Positions 41,791-50,610 of a stretch of 64,000 bases of DNA are shown in pieces; positions within the stretch are counted from its first letter, which is position 1, and each line of letters starts with the position of its first letter. The stretch covers positions 1 through 64,000 of the forward strand of contig JBLWZN010000021.1 of NCBI GenBank assembly GCA_048266425.1, read 5' to 3'. The notes beneath the pieces were generated by a model. That model had not been told where the DNA came from, searched no databases, and saw only the letters and a program-made list of their open reading frames with translations. The position numbers and the translations under genes were made by a program. The stretch is from Cerina sp048266425 (GTDB taxonomy: Bacteria; Bacteroidota; Bacteroidia; Flavobacteriales; Flavobacteriaceae).

Positions 41791-42903
41791 ATGAAGGAGG
41801 ATTATTACGACATACTAGGCTTATCAAAAAATGCCAGTACGGCCGAAATTAAAAAAGCTTACCGTAAAAAAGCTTTGGAATACCACCCGGACAAGAATCC
41901 TGGAAATTCCAAAGCAGAGGAAATGTTCAAGAAATCTGCTGAGGCCTATGAGGTTTTGAGCAATCCGGACAAACGGGCCAGGTACGACCAATATGGACAC
42001 ACTGCTTTTGAAGGAGGTGGCTTTGGCGGTGGTGGCATGAACATGGAGGATATCTTTAGCCAGTTCGGGGATATTTTCGGAAGTGCTTTTGGCGGTAGTT
42101 TTGGCGGTTTTAGCGGCTTTGGTGGCGGCCAGGCAAGGGTTAAGGGCAGCAATCTTCGGATTCGCGTAAAGCTCAACTTGGAGGAAGTGGCCCATGGCGT
42201 TGAAAAAAAGGTCAAAGTACAACGAAAGGTACAAGCAAGTGGTGTAACATATAAGACTTGCCCTACCTGTAACGGTCGTGGTCAGGTTACCAAGATAACC
42301 AATACGATTTTGGGAAGAATGCAGACTGCCGCTACCTGTAGCAGTTGTGGCGGTAGTGGACAGATTATAGACCACCGCCCTAGCGATGCCGATGCACAGG
42401 GTCTTAAGGTGAAGGAAGAGACCGTATCCATCAAGATTCCCTCCGGAGTTGAGGAAGGTATGCAGCTAAAGGTAACCGGAAAGGGCAACGAAGCTCCGGG
42501 AAATGGAATTCCAGGTGATTTATTGGTGGCCATAGAAACAGAGGAACATGAAACTTTAAAGAGGGAAGGTGACAACTTGCACTACGATCTATATGTCAGT
42601 TTTTCTGAAGCTGTTTTGGGTACTTCCAAGGATATTGATTCGGTAACCGGAAAGGTGAGGATAAAGTTGGAGCCAGGAATACAATCGGGAAAAATACTTC
42701 GACTTAGGGGCAAGGGAATTTCCAGTATCAATGGTTACGGAAATGGAGATCTATTGGTTCACGTAAACGTTTGGACCCCCAAAGAGCTGAACAAGGAACA
42801 GCGGGATTTTTTCGAAAGCATGCAAGGTCACGAGAATTTTTCCCCAAAACCGGAAAAATCGGACAAGTCCTTTTTTGAAAAGGTAAAGGACATGTTTTCG
42901 TAA
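41791..42903 (+). CDS. dnaJ: Chaperone DnaJ with a two-motif zinc finger
   Basis: 370 residues: J-domain with HPD at 32-34, a Gly/Phe-rich region (about 72-115), a zinc-finger region, two substrate-binding beta domains and a C-terminal part ending FFEKVKDMFS. Only two CxxCxGxG motifs are present (CPTCNGRG at 157-164 and CSSCGGSG at 183-190), where classical DnaJ has four, so only one zinc site is expected. I believe this is lineage-typical. It acts with DnaK and GrpE in protein folding. Confidence 0.94.
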   Translation: MKEDYYDILGLSKNASTAEIKKAYRKKALEYHPDKNPGNSKAEEMFKKSAEAYEVLSNPDKRARYDQYGHTAFEGGGFGGGGMNMEDIFSQFGDIFGSAFGGSFGGFSGFGGGQARVKGSNLRIRVKLNLEEVAHGVEKKVKVQRKVQASGVTYKTCPTCNGRGQVTKITNTILGRMQTAATCSSCGGSGQIIDHRPSDADAQGLKVKEETVSIKIPSGVEEGMQLKVTGKGNEAPGNGIPGDLLVAIETEEHETLKREGDNLHYDLYVSFSEAVLGTSKDIDSVTGKVRIKLEPGIQSGKILRLRGKGISSINGYGNGDLLVHVNVWTPKELNKEQRDFFESMQGHENFSPKPEKSDKSFFEKVKDMFS

Positions 42904-43008
42904 TTAACCGATCGTATAAAACACAAGTCGAGTTAAAATAAAAAATGTATATTTGAAATAGTATTGGGTAACCAATATTAAATTTTCTTTTTCATAGCAA
43001 TTTTTTTT

Positions 43009-43048
43009 CCCATCCTTGATTGTTTTTAAGGGTGGGTTTTTGTTTTGT
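43009..43048 (+). terminator. intrinsic terminator after dnaJ
   Basis: CCCATCCTT - 10 nt - AAGGGTGGG, a 9-bp stem with one G-T pair, followed by TTTTTGTTTTG. It separates grpE-dnaJ from the ABC transporter genes. Confidence 0.85.
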
Positions 43049-43052
43049 TATA

Positions 43053-43060
43053 TATCTTTG
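43053..43060 (+). promoter_or_regulatory. candidate -7 element (TATCTTTG) of the ABC ATPase gene
   Basis: TATCTTTG lies 14 nt upstream of the ATG at 43075 and supports that start over an earlier in-frame codon. No -33 element is visible because the upstream DNA is the dnaJ terminator. Confidence 0.45.
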
Positions 43061-43074
43061 AAAAAATTGTGTGT

Positions 43075-44007
43075 ATGAACAACATTATGGTAGCTAAGGA
43101 AATAAGTAAACACTATGGCCACCACACCGCACTAAATAAAATATCGCTAGAAATTCCCGAAAATAGCATTTATGGGCTTTTGGGCCCTAATGGAGCTGGG
43201 AAAACAACGCTGATACGGATCATCAACCAGATTACATATCCAGACTCGGGAGAGGTTTTTTTGGGCGGGGAGCCCCTGCAACCAAAACATATTTCCATGA
43301 TAGGTTACCTGCCGGAGGAAAGGGGACTTTACAAAAGTATGAAAGTTGGGGAGCAGGTTTTGTATTTGGCCCAGCTGAAGGGACTGTCCAAAAACGATGC
43401 AAAACAACGCTTAAAATATTGGTTTGACCGACTGGAAATCGGGGACTGGTGGAACCGGAAAGTGCAGGAACTTTCCAAGGGAATGGCCCAAAAGATCCAA
43501 TTTATTGTAACCGTACTGCACGAGCCCAAATTGTTGATTTTTGACGAACCTTTCAGTGGTTTTGATCCTATAAACGCAAATGTCATAAAGGACGAGATCC
43601 TTCGGCTGAAGCAAAACGGCACCTCCATTATCTTCTCGACCCATAGAATGGAATCTGTAGAGGAATTATGTGAGTATATCGCCCTTATACATAAATCGGA
43701 AAAGATATTGGATGGCCGTCTTATAGATATTAAAAGGGCTTATAAAAATAACATTTTTAAAGTGGGGCTGGAGGCCGAGCAGGGAGAGATCATACTCAAG
43801 GAACTGTCGGATAGATTTCAGATCATGTCATCCCAATACACCGCATCGGAAAAGCAGTTGGATTTTACAATTCAATTGCCCTCACAGGATTCCCGGAATA
43901 TTTTGGCCCATCTATCAACGAAGGGAAATATCAATCACTTTGTGGAGACCATTCCCTCTGCCAGTGAAATTTTCATTGAAACCGTAAGGAACAAAAATTT
44001 GGTTTAG
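43075..44007 (+). CDS. ABC transporter ATPase (NatA-like, DUF4162)
   Basis: 310 residues from the ATG at 43075. Walker A is GPNGAGKTT (residues 37-45) and Walker B LLIFDEPFSGFDP. The signature is ELSKGMAQKIQ, a known variant of LSGGQ in this branch. The H-loop is IIFSTHRMESVE. The C-terminal DUF4162 extension follows. It powers the permease encoded 209 nt downstream; the pair resembles sodium/antibiotic exporters of the NatAB type. The substrate is unproven. Confidence 0.92.
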   Translation: MNNIMVAKEISKHYGHHTALNKISLEIPENSIYGLLGPNGAGKTTLIRIINQITYPDSGEVFLGGEPLQPKHISMIGYLPEERGLYKSMKVGEQVLYLAQLKGLSKNDAKQRLKYWFDRLEIGDWWNRKVQELSKGMAQKIQFIVTVLHEPKLLIFDEPFSGFDPINANVIKDEILRLKQNGTSIIFSTHRMESVEELCEYIALIHKSEKILDGRLIDIKRAYKNNIFKVGLEAEQGEIILKELSDRFQIMSSQYTASEKQLDFTIQLPSQDSRNILAHLSTKGNINHFVETIPSASEIFIETVRNKNLV

Positions 44008-44216
44008 TCCTGAACCTTGGGGCTAAACATGTATTTTAGTGCCCTGCACGGCCAGAAGGGCTAATGAAGAGGCCGGAAAACAACAAATTGTCAAACAATA
44101 TAGGATTAGGGGATTTCTTTTGGATGGATTAAAACAAATCGTAAAGGAATACCTGATGTTAAATTTATAACGGACCTTGTAGCGAAAGGAATAATTATCG
44201 AAATAAAATAAAATTA

Positions 44217-45548
44217 ATGAATAAATTGCCCTTGATCATAAAACGGGAGTATTTGGCCAAGGTCAGGAACAAGTCTTTCGTTATAATGACTTTTCTGAGT
44301 CCTATCTTAATGGTCGGCATGGTGGTTCTCGTTGCATATCTGACCAAAGTGAACGATAGCGATCAAAAAATTATTGGCGTTCTCAATGAAAGCGATTTTT
44401 TTTCGAACGATTTTCATAGCACGGAAAGTATCTCTTACGTGAACTTCAAGGATATTGGGTTACAGGAGGCTAAGGATTCCGTGGCCAATATGGGTTTTTA
44501 TGGCCTGCTGTACATTCCTGGGGAATACAGTTTAAAATCCGTTGCGGATCATTCCTTGTTCTTTACCAATGATTCCCCTAGTTCGACTGTTTTGAATCAA
44601 TTGGAACGTGTTTTTCAAGATCGTTTACGAAGGGATAAACTCCAGGAACTGGGAATATCATCCAAGGATTTCGCGGAGATGGACCAGTCGTTCGAAATCC
44701 ATACCTCCAACTTCAACGGCCAGCGTAACCTTAAGGGAATCAATGAGATAAAAGCCCTGATTGGTGGCGGTTTTGGCTACCTAATTATGATGTTTATAAT
44801 AATTTACGGCGGATTTGTAATGCGAAGTGTAATCGAGGAAAAGACCAGTAGGATCATCGAGGTAATCATTTCTTCGGTAAAGCCGTTCCAGCTTATGATG
44901 GGCAAGATAATAGGTACTTCCCTGGCAGGAATAACCCAGTTTTTAATTTGGATCATTTCTGGGATTTTATTGCTAATGGTATCCATTTATATATTCAATA
45001 TTGATCTTGGAGTGGGTGCGGGACCCAAATTTGCTTCGGATGAAGTTTCCAATATGATGGCCACGACTTCCCAAGACACCATGCAATTGTATGCAGCGGA
45101 ACTCCTAAAAATTCCTTGGGGAACGTTGGTAGGATTTTTTATAGTATATTTTATCCTGGGCTACTTGATCTACAGCTCTATCTATGCCGCTATTGGGGCT
45201 GCAGTTGACAATGAAACGGATACCCAGCAATTCATTTTTCCGATCATAATGCCCTTAATGTTGGCAATATATGTGGGTTTCTTTTCAGTTTTTAACAACC
45301 CCAACGGACCAATTGCGGTCGCTTTTTCCTTATTTCCGCTTACCTCCCCGATCGTAATGATGATGAGGTTGTCCGGGGGCATTGGGGGAGGCGGTGTGCC
45401 GGCATGGCAATTAATATGTTCCATTCTTATCTTAATGGGCACATTTATCGGAATTGTCTGGTTGGCCGCTAAAATTTATAGGGTTGGAATATTAATGTAT
45501 GGAAAGAAACCGACCTATAAGGAAATGTTCAAATGGTTGCGATATTAA
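44217..45548 (+). CDS. ABC-2 family permease (NatB-like)
   Basis: 443 residues. The N-terminal segment (KLPLIIKREYLAKVRNKSFVIM) leads into one membrane helix and a long extracytoplasmic domain (about 45-185). Then come five or six further helices; RSVIEEKTSRIIEVIISS is the hallmark of ABC-2 permeases. It pairs with the ATPase encoded upstream. The gap to that gene (209 nt) has no recognised feature. The start of mscS follows its stop by 2 nt. Confidence 0.9.
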   Translation: MNKLPLIIKREYLAKVRNKSFVIMTFLSPILMVGMVVLVAYLTKVNDSDQKIIGVLNESDFFSNDFHSTESISYVNFKDIGLQEAKDSVANMGFYGLLYIPGEYSLKSVADHSLFFTNDSPSSTVLNQLERVFQDRLRRDKLQELGISSKDFAEMDQSFEIHTSNFNGQRNLKGINEIKALIGGGFGYLIMMFIIIYGGFVMRSVIEEKTSRIIEVIISSVKPFQLMMGKIIGTSLAGITQFLIWIISGILLLMVSIYIFNIDLGVGAGPKFASDEVSNMMATTSQDTMQLYAAELLKIPWGTLVGFFIVYFILGYLIYSSIYAAIGAAVDNETDTQQFIFPIIMPLMLAIYVGFFSVFNNPNGPIAVAFSLFPLTSPIVMMMRLSGGIGGGGVPAWQLICSILILMGTFIGIVWLAAKIYRVGILMYGKKPTYKEMFKWLRY

Positions 45549-45550
45549 TT

Positions 45551-46462
45551 ATGATCCAGGATAAACCAAACCTTGAAAAGGTTATCGAGCACGATATTTG
45601 GAGATCGATAAAGGAATTTTTGGAATTGGGCATTGAACTTGGCAAAGGGGATAAGGCCATCCATCTTACGATTGGCCTAATCTTGTTGCTCGCCGTTGCA
45701 CTGTTTCTGGCCAACATATCTATGAAATGGATGCGTTCCCTGATAACGCGCAAAATGTCGACTGATGATAAATTGAAGTTTGCCAGTGTTTTTCAGTTTG
45801 TCAAGTATATGATATATCTGGTGGTCGTTCTGCTGACAATGAGCGCGGCCAACGTGGATATCACCATTATGATTACGGCTTCGGCAGCTCTTTTTGTGGG
45901 GTTGGGACTTGCGCTTCAAGAGCTATTTCAGGATGTGATCGGGGGTATTATGATCATTCTGGACAAGTCGCTTCATGTAGGTGATATAGTGGAAGTAGAT
46001 GGCAAAGTGGGCCGTGTTATGGAGATTAAATTGAGGACTACGAGAAGTCTTACCAGGGATGACAAGGTTGTCATAATACCCAACCATAAATTTATAAGTG
46101 ATGTTATCTATAATTACACCCAAAACCACAGGACGACAAGGGAGTGTGTTAAATTGGGAGTGGCCTATGGAAGTGATGTTCAGTTGGTGACCAAATTGCT
46201 GTTAAGCTGTTTGGAAGACCAAAAGGATATACTTAAAAGCCCTAAGCCTTTTGTGCTTTTCGAGGATTTTGGGGATTCGGCCTTGCAGTTTGGTGTTTAT
46301 TATTATACCACCAACAGTTATGGAGATCCACGTATAAAAAGTGATATTCGTTATAGGATCGATAGCCTATTTAGAAAAAATAAGATTTCCATTCCATTTC
46401 CACAAAGGGATATACATTTTTATCCTAACCCGATTTTACCGGGAAATGATCAAGGCAATTAG
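45551..46462 (+). CDS. Small-conductance mechanosensitive channel (MscS family)
   Basis: 303 residues from the ATG at 45551. Three membrane helices: about 35-55, 75-100 and 105-130. The pore helix region FVGLGLALQELFQDVIGGIMIILD and the beta domain (VGDIVEVDGKVGRVMEI, IIPNHKFISDVIYNY) are typical of MscS. It releases solutes when turgor rises. It is coupled to the ABC permease gene (2-nt gap), and with the NatAB-like exporter suggests a role in ion or osmotic balance. Confidence 0.9.
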   Translation: MIQDKPNLEKVIEHDIWRSIKEFLELGIELGKGDKAIHLTIGLILLLAVALFLANISMKWMRSLITRKMSTDDKLKFASVFQFVKYMIYLVVVLLTMSAANVDITIMITASAALFVGLGLALQELFQDVIGGIMIILDKSLHVGDIVEVDGKVGRVMEIKLRTTRSLTRDDKVVIIPNHKFISDVIYNYTQNHRTTRECVKLGVAYGSDVQLVTKLLLSCLEDQKDILKSPKPFVLFEDFGDSALQFGVYYYTTNSYGDPRIKSDIRYRIDSLFRKNKISIPFPQRDIHFYPNPILPGNDQGN

Positions 46463-46476
46463 GCCGTCATGTATTT

Positions 46477-47352
46477 ATGAAGAACAAATCCCTATTCGGT
46501 CTATTATGCTTTATGGCCACGTTAGCTACCTGTATGGCACAAAGCCCGGACGGGGTAAAAGTGGAGTACACTTTTATGCCGAGAAATTCATCGGCCGCCC
46601 AAACTTCTCGTCTAAAATTGGTAGGGAACCTGCCCATTAAATTTAAAAAGGATAGGTTTATGGTGGTAGGGGCCGAATACAATGGGTATAAATATGGGAT
46701 TAAGAAGGATGTGCCCTTTGATGATCATGAGTTGGGTACCTTCCAGATTTTCGACTTTAATCTGGGATATAGTTTTATGTGGAACGATAATTGGAGGTTT
46801 GTTGGTCTGATAACCCCAAGGTTGATGTCTACCTTTTCGAATGGTGTCCAAAATAAGGATTTTAAGGTAAATGCCACGGCTGCATTTTTTAAGGAGCGAA
46901 AGGATATTGACCAGCCGTTTAGATTGGTACTTGGACTATCGTACAACACCAATAATAATTTGAAGTTCCCGCTTCCCTTGGTATATTATGAAAAGCGGTT
47001 TCACCCGCAATGGTCCTTTACCATCGGGGTGCCAAAATGCGATCTAAAATATTATATAAGCGAAAAGCACGTTCTATTGACAGAACTACTGCTCGATGGG
47101 TATTTTGTTAACGTACAGGGCAGTATTGCCCTTCCGAACAATTATGTTGCTACTGATATATCCTCGACCGCGCTTGTATCCTTGGTGGGATATCAATATA
47201 AGTTCACAAAAATTATATCCGTTTATGGCTATGTGGGTTCTACCCTGTACCAAAAAGGGGATTTAAGGGACGCCGACGGGAACGAAGTTTTTTCATTGAA
47301 TGACAAGCAAAGTATTTATTTAAGGACGGGATTTAAAATTGGAATTTTCTAA
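46477..47352 (+). CDS. DUF6268 family outer-membrane beta-barrel protein
   Basis: 291 residues with a signal peptide (1-21, ending CMAQ). KVEYTFMPRNSSAAQTSRLKL and the alternating aromatic strands to the C-terminal LRTGFKIGIF match the DUF6268 family of presumed outer-membrane barrels. Function unknown. It lies 14 nt after mscS and 10 nt before the sigma-54 activator gene, so the set ABC-MscS-barrel-activator is probably one unit. Confidence 0.75.
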   Translation: MKNKSLFGLLCFMATLATCMAQSPDGVKVEYTFMPRNSSAAQTSRLKLVGNLPIKFKKDRFMVVGAEYNGYKYGIKKDVPFDDHELGTFQIFDFNLGYSFMWNDNWRFVGLITPRLMSTFSNGVQNKDFKVNATAAFFKERKDIDQPFRLVLGLSYNTNNNLKFPLPLVYYEKRFHPQWSFTIGVPKCDLKYYISEKHVLLTELLLDGYFVNVQGSIALPNNYVATDISSTALVSLVGYQYKFTKIISVYGYVGSTLYQKGDLRDADGNEVFSLNDKQSIYLRTGFKIGIF

Positions 47353-47362
47353 GAATAGGCAA

Positions 47363-48526
47363 ATGGCAAAAATATTAGTGATAGAAGACGAAGCTGCAAT
47401 CCGAAGGGTTTTGGTAAAAATCCTTTCGGAAGAGAGCGAATCCTATATTGTAAGTGAGGCCGAGGACGGACTCAAAGGATTGGAGTACATCAAGGAAGAC
47501 GATTTTGATCTAGTGCTCTGCGATATAAAAATGCCCAAAATGGATGGCGTTGAAGTTTTGGAGGCTGCCCGAAAGATAAAGCCTGAGATTCCCTTTATTA
47601 TGATTTCCGGTCATGGCGATTTGGATACCGCTGTAGGTACAATGAGATCGGGTGCCTTTGATTATATTTCCAAGCCGCCCGATTTAAACCGGTTGTTGAC
47701 GAGTGTGCGCAATGCCTTGGATCGTAATGAATTGGTAACAGAAAACAAAACCCTGAGGAAAAAGGTAAGCAAAAATTACGAAATGATCGGGGAGAGCCCG
47801 GCCATCGCAACCATCAAGGAAATGATAGAAAAAGTGGCTCCCACGGATGCCCGGGTTCTCATTACGGGTTCTAATGGGACGGGGAAGGAATTGGTGGCCC
47901 ATTGGATCCATGAAAAAAGCCAACGCCGCAATGCGCCGTTTATTGAGGTAAACTGTGCGGCCATTCCCTCGGAATTGATAGAGAGCGAGTTGTTTGGTCA
48001 CGTTAAAGGAGCCTTTACCTCGGCAGTTAAGGATAGGGCCGGAAAATTTGAGGCGGCCAACCAAGGGACCATTTTTTTGGATGAAATAGGGGATATGAGT
48101 CTTTCTGCCCAGGCCAAGGTGCTCAGGGTGCTCCAAGAGAACAAGATTTCGAGAGTGGGTACGGACAAGGATATAAAAGTGGATGTAAGGGTAGTGGCGG
48201 CGACCAATAAGGATCTTAAAAAGGAGATTTCCGAGGGGCGGTTTAGGGAAGATCTGTACCATAGACTGGCTGTCATCCTTATCCAAGTACCCTCGTTAAA
48301 CGAAAGACGGGAAGATATACCGCTTTTAATCGATTATTTTGGACAAAGAATTGCGGCCGAGCAAGGTGCTCCCCCAAAAGCGTTCACCCAAAATGCCATA
48401 AAGCTGTTGCAGAGTTATGATTGGACGGGCAATATCCGGGAATTGCGCAATGTGGTAGAGCGACTAATTATCCTAAGCGGGAATGAGATTTCTGAAAACG
48501 ATGTGAAGTTGTTTGCCAGTAAATAG
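47363..48526 (+). CDS. Sigma-54-type response regulator lacking a DNA-binding domain
   Basis: 387 residues from the ATG at 47363 (MAKILVIEDEAAI). A receiver domain holds the phosphoacceptor D54 (LCDIKMP), followed by the AAA+ sigma-54 activator domain: Walker A GSNGTGKE, GHVKGAFTSA (residues 212-221) and GTIFLDEIGDMSL. GAFTSA replaces the classical GAFTGA loop that touches sigma-54. The protein stops at NDVKLFASK, before the Fis-type helix-turn-helix usually present, so it may act without a specific site or with a partner. Its sensor kinase is not in the window. Confidence 0.9.
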   Translation: MAKILVIEDEAAIRRVLVKILSEESESYIVSEAEDGLKGLEYIKEDDFDLVLCDIKMPKMDGVEVLEAARKIKPEIPFIMISGHGDLDTAVGTMRSGAFDYISKPPDLNRLLTSVRNALDRNELVTENKTLRKKVSKNYEMIGESPAIATIKEMIEKVAPTDARVLITGSNGTGKELVAHWIHEKSQRRNAPFIEVNCAAIPSELIESELFGHVKGAFTSAVKDRAGKFEAANQGTIFLDEIGDMSLSAQAKVLRVLQENKISRVGTDKDIKVDVRVVAATNKDLKKEISEGRFREDLYHRLAVILIQVPSLNERREDIPLLIDYFGQRIAAEQGAPPKAFTQNAIKLLQSYDWTGNIRELRNVVERLIILSGNEISENDVKLFASK

Positions 48527-48574
48527 GTTTTATCGACCCCAATGGAAGAAAGGCAATGAGCTGCTCCTAAATTA

Positions 48575-50032
48575 TTAATAATCGATCCCTAAATCATTAT
48601 TTCGCACTTCCTTTAATTTTTGTCGCAGCCTTCCCTGCATTTGTTCCACTATGCTGTTATAGTGCGGGTTTTGGGCCAGGTTGTTGTACTGTTTTGGGTC
48701 ATGGTCCATATCGTAAAGTTCCATGCCGGAACCGGCATCCTCATCGTATTGAATATAAGCCCATTTTTCAGTGCGTATCAAAAATGATTTCCCATTTTGG
48801 GTTACGGAAAACGCCATATCCCGCACGGCGTACGTGGGGTCGTCCAGTGTTTTCGCAATATTTTTCCCCTGTAGATGCCCCGAAGGTTTTAATCCTGCGA
48901 GCTCGGCTACCGTGGGATATAGGTCCAATAATTCCGTGAAGGAGCCACAAACGGAAGGAGCCTTGCCGGGAACCTTTATGATTAGGGGTACGCGGACCGA
49001 TTCCTCGTGTAGGCTTACCTTCATCCAAAAGCGGTGTTCCCCCAAATGGAAGCCGTGATCAGAAGTAAAAATGACAATGGTATTATCTTCCAGTCCTTCT
49101 TTCTTTAAGGTATTCAGTACTTTGCCAACCTGTGCGTCCATATAGGAAACCGAGGCATAGTATGCAGCAACTGCTTTCTGTTCCTGGACTTCGGACATTT
49201 GCCCGTTTACACTGGTGACATAGTTAATGCCGCGTTCCGGAATATCGTCCCAATCGTTTTCAACCTTTGGGGGCATCACTATTTGTTGATATGGAAAGGG
49301 TTCAAAATAGTTTTTGGGAGCGACAAAGGGAACATGTGGTCGCACAAAGCCCACCGCCAAAAAGAAGGGCTCATCCTTGTGTTTTTTGATGAGTTCCATG
49401 GCTTTCTCTGCGGTTTTTCCATCGGAATGTACCAAATCGTCCCCTTCCGCCTTTACTATGGTCATCACATTTCCACCTTTTCTCGGTTTATCCCCATATG
49501 GGTTGTTCTGCACCAACTCGGCTTCCCCCTCCGCTTTCCATTCGGGACCTTGACTGTTGAATCGCTCCGTCCAAGAAGCGGCATCGTCCTGCCCGTTGGA
49601 TCCGGTCTCGATATCGATGGGGACCCCCATATGGTAAATTTTGCTCACCCTTGCGGTATAATAGCCATTTTCCTTGAACAGTTGCGACCAGGACTTCCGG
49701 TCGGGCCCAACATTCTCCCTGCCGCTTACATACCCATAGGTGGTCGTGGCGGTGGGATAATAACCGAACATGAGCGAGGCCCTTGATGGCCCACAAACGG
49801 GATATTGGGAATAAACCCGTGTATATCGTGTGCCCTCGGTTGCCAATTTATCTATATTGGGCGAAAAGCCGGCCTGGTTTTCATAGGATGATAGCGCTGT
49901 GGCAGTAAGATCGTCGGCAATGATGAAGAGTACATTGTATTTTTTGTGCTTGCTTTTCTTTAAATTCTGGGCGGAAGCGATATTGCCAATAGCAAAGGCC
50001 ATCAAAATGAGCAAAATTTGGCGTGGTTTCAT
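48575..50032 (-). CDS. Secreted sulfatase (iduronate-2-sulfatase-like, S1 family)
   Basis: 485 residues with a signal peptide (1-22). C80-G-P-S-R84 followed by ASLMFG is the formylglycine site. FIIADDLTATALSSY binds calcium, and FTSDHGFHLGEH is the second conserved segment, typical of iduronate-2-sulfatase-like enzymes. It would act on sulfated polysaccharides outside the cytosol. It lies downstream of rimM on the same strand with a 35-nt gap, so it could be read from the rpsP promoter, but function is unrelated. Confidence 0.92.
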   Translation of the reverse strand: MKPRQILLILMAFAIGNIASAQNLKKSKHKKYNVLFIIADDLTATALSSYENQAGFSPNIDKLATEGTRYTRVYSQYPVCGPSRASLMFGYYPTATTTYGYVSGRENVGPDRKSWSQLFKENGYYTARVSKIYHMGVPIDIETGSNGQDDAASWTERFNSQGPEWKAEGEAELVQNNPYGDKPRKGGNVMTIVKAEGDDLVHSDGKTAEKAMELIKKHKDEPFFLAVGFVRPHVPFVAPKNYFEPFPYQQIVMPPKVENDWDDIPERGINYVTSVNGQMSEVQEQKAVAAYYASVSYMDAQVGKVLNTLKKEGLEDNTIVIFTSDHGFHLGEHRFWMKVSLHEESVRVPLIIKVPGKAPSVCGSFTELLDLYPTVAELAGLKPSGHLQGKNIAKTLDDPTYAVRDMAFSVTQNGKSFLIRTEKWAYIQYDEDAGSGMELYDMDHDPKQYNNLAQNPHYNSIVEQMQGRLRQKLKEVRNNDLGIDY

Positions 50033-50067
50033 TTTTTGATTATTTGGATGGGAATAGTAAACGCTTA

Positions 50068-50595
50068 TTATCCCAAATATAACTCAACTAGGCCATCTGG
50101 GGACGATACATGAATGGTTTTGTTTTTCCGATCCACTTTTGTCACAATTTCATCCGTAATCGGAATCAACAATTGTTTGCCGTCTTTTTCGGCTTCAAAT
50201 AGGGCCTGGGCCGTTGTATCGTTAACCCCTCGAATAATTCCGATATTTCCGTGGACGGCATCTATTAGGGCAAATCCAATCACCTCATGGTAGTAGAACT
50301 TATTGCCAGTGAGTTGGGGAAGTAATTTTAAGGGAAGGTATAGGGCCGCTCCCATAATATTATCGGCTTCCCCTTCATTCCCAACTTCCTCGAAGCGGAT
50401 CCGAAGTAAGCTCGATTTGTGAAGGGAACATTTTTCAATAAAAAATGGAACCAGGTTGTTTCCTAGGGAAACGAACACTGATTCCATGTTTTCGTATATT
50501 TCGGGCTCATCGGTATCCAGTTTTACCAGTACCTCTCCCTTAAAACTGTATTTCGAAACGATTTTGCCTAAATAGAAACAATCCGATTTCTGCAT
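50068..50595 (-). CDS. rimM: 16S rRNA processing protein RimM
   Basis: 175 residues with the RimM N-terminal barrel (YLGKIVSKYSFKGEVLV) and the C-terminal PRC barrel (GFALIDAVHGNIGIIRG and LLIPITDEIVTKVDRKNKTIHV). It assists maturation of the 30S subunit head. The order rpsP-rimM is standard; the gap is 15 nt. The trmD and rplS genes usually following are not here. Confidence 0.93.
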   Translation of the reverse strand: MQKSDCFYLGKIVSKYSFKGEVLVKLDTDEPEIYENMESVFVSLGNNLVPFFIEKCSLHKSSLLRIRFEEVGNEGEADNIMGAALYLPLKLLPQLTGNKFYYHEVIGFALIDAVHGNIGIIRGVNDTTAQALFEAEKDGKQLLIPITDEIVTKVDRKNKTIHVSSPDGLVELYLG

Positions 50596-50610
50596 CGTTC
50601 CAAATTGCGA

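Noticed and set aside
44036..44071. 11-codon frame MYFSALHGQKG between the ABC ATPase and permease genes
   Set aside because: Too short and no supporting promoter or conservation to judge; the gap has no other sign of a gene.
47684..48286. 200-codon minus-strand frame inside the sigma-54 activator
   Set aside because: Antisense to the conserved AAA+ domain; looks like an ORF shadow from GC-biased third positions.
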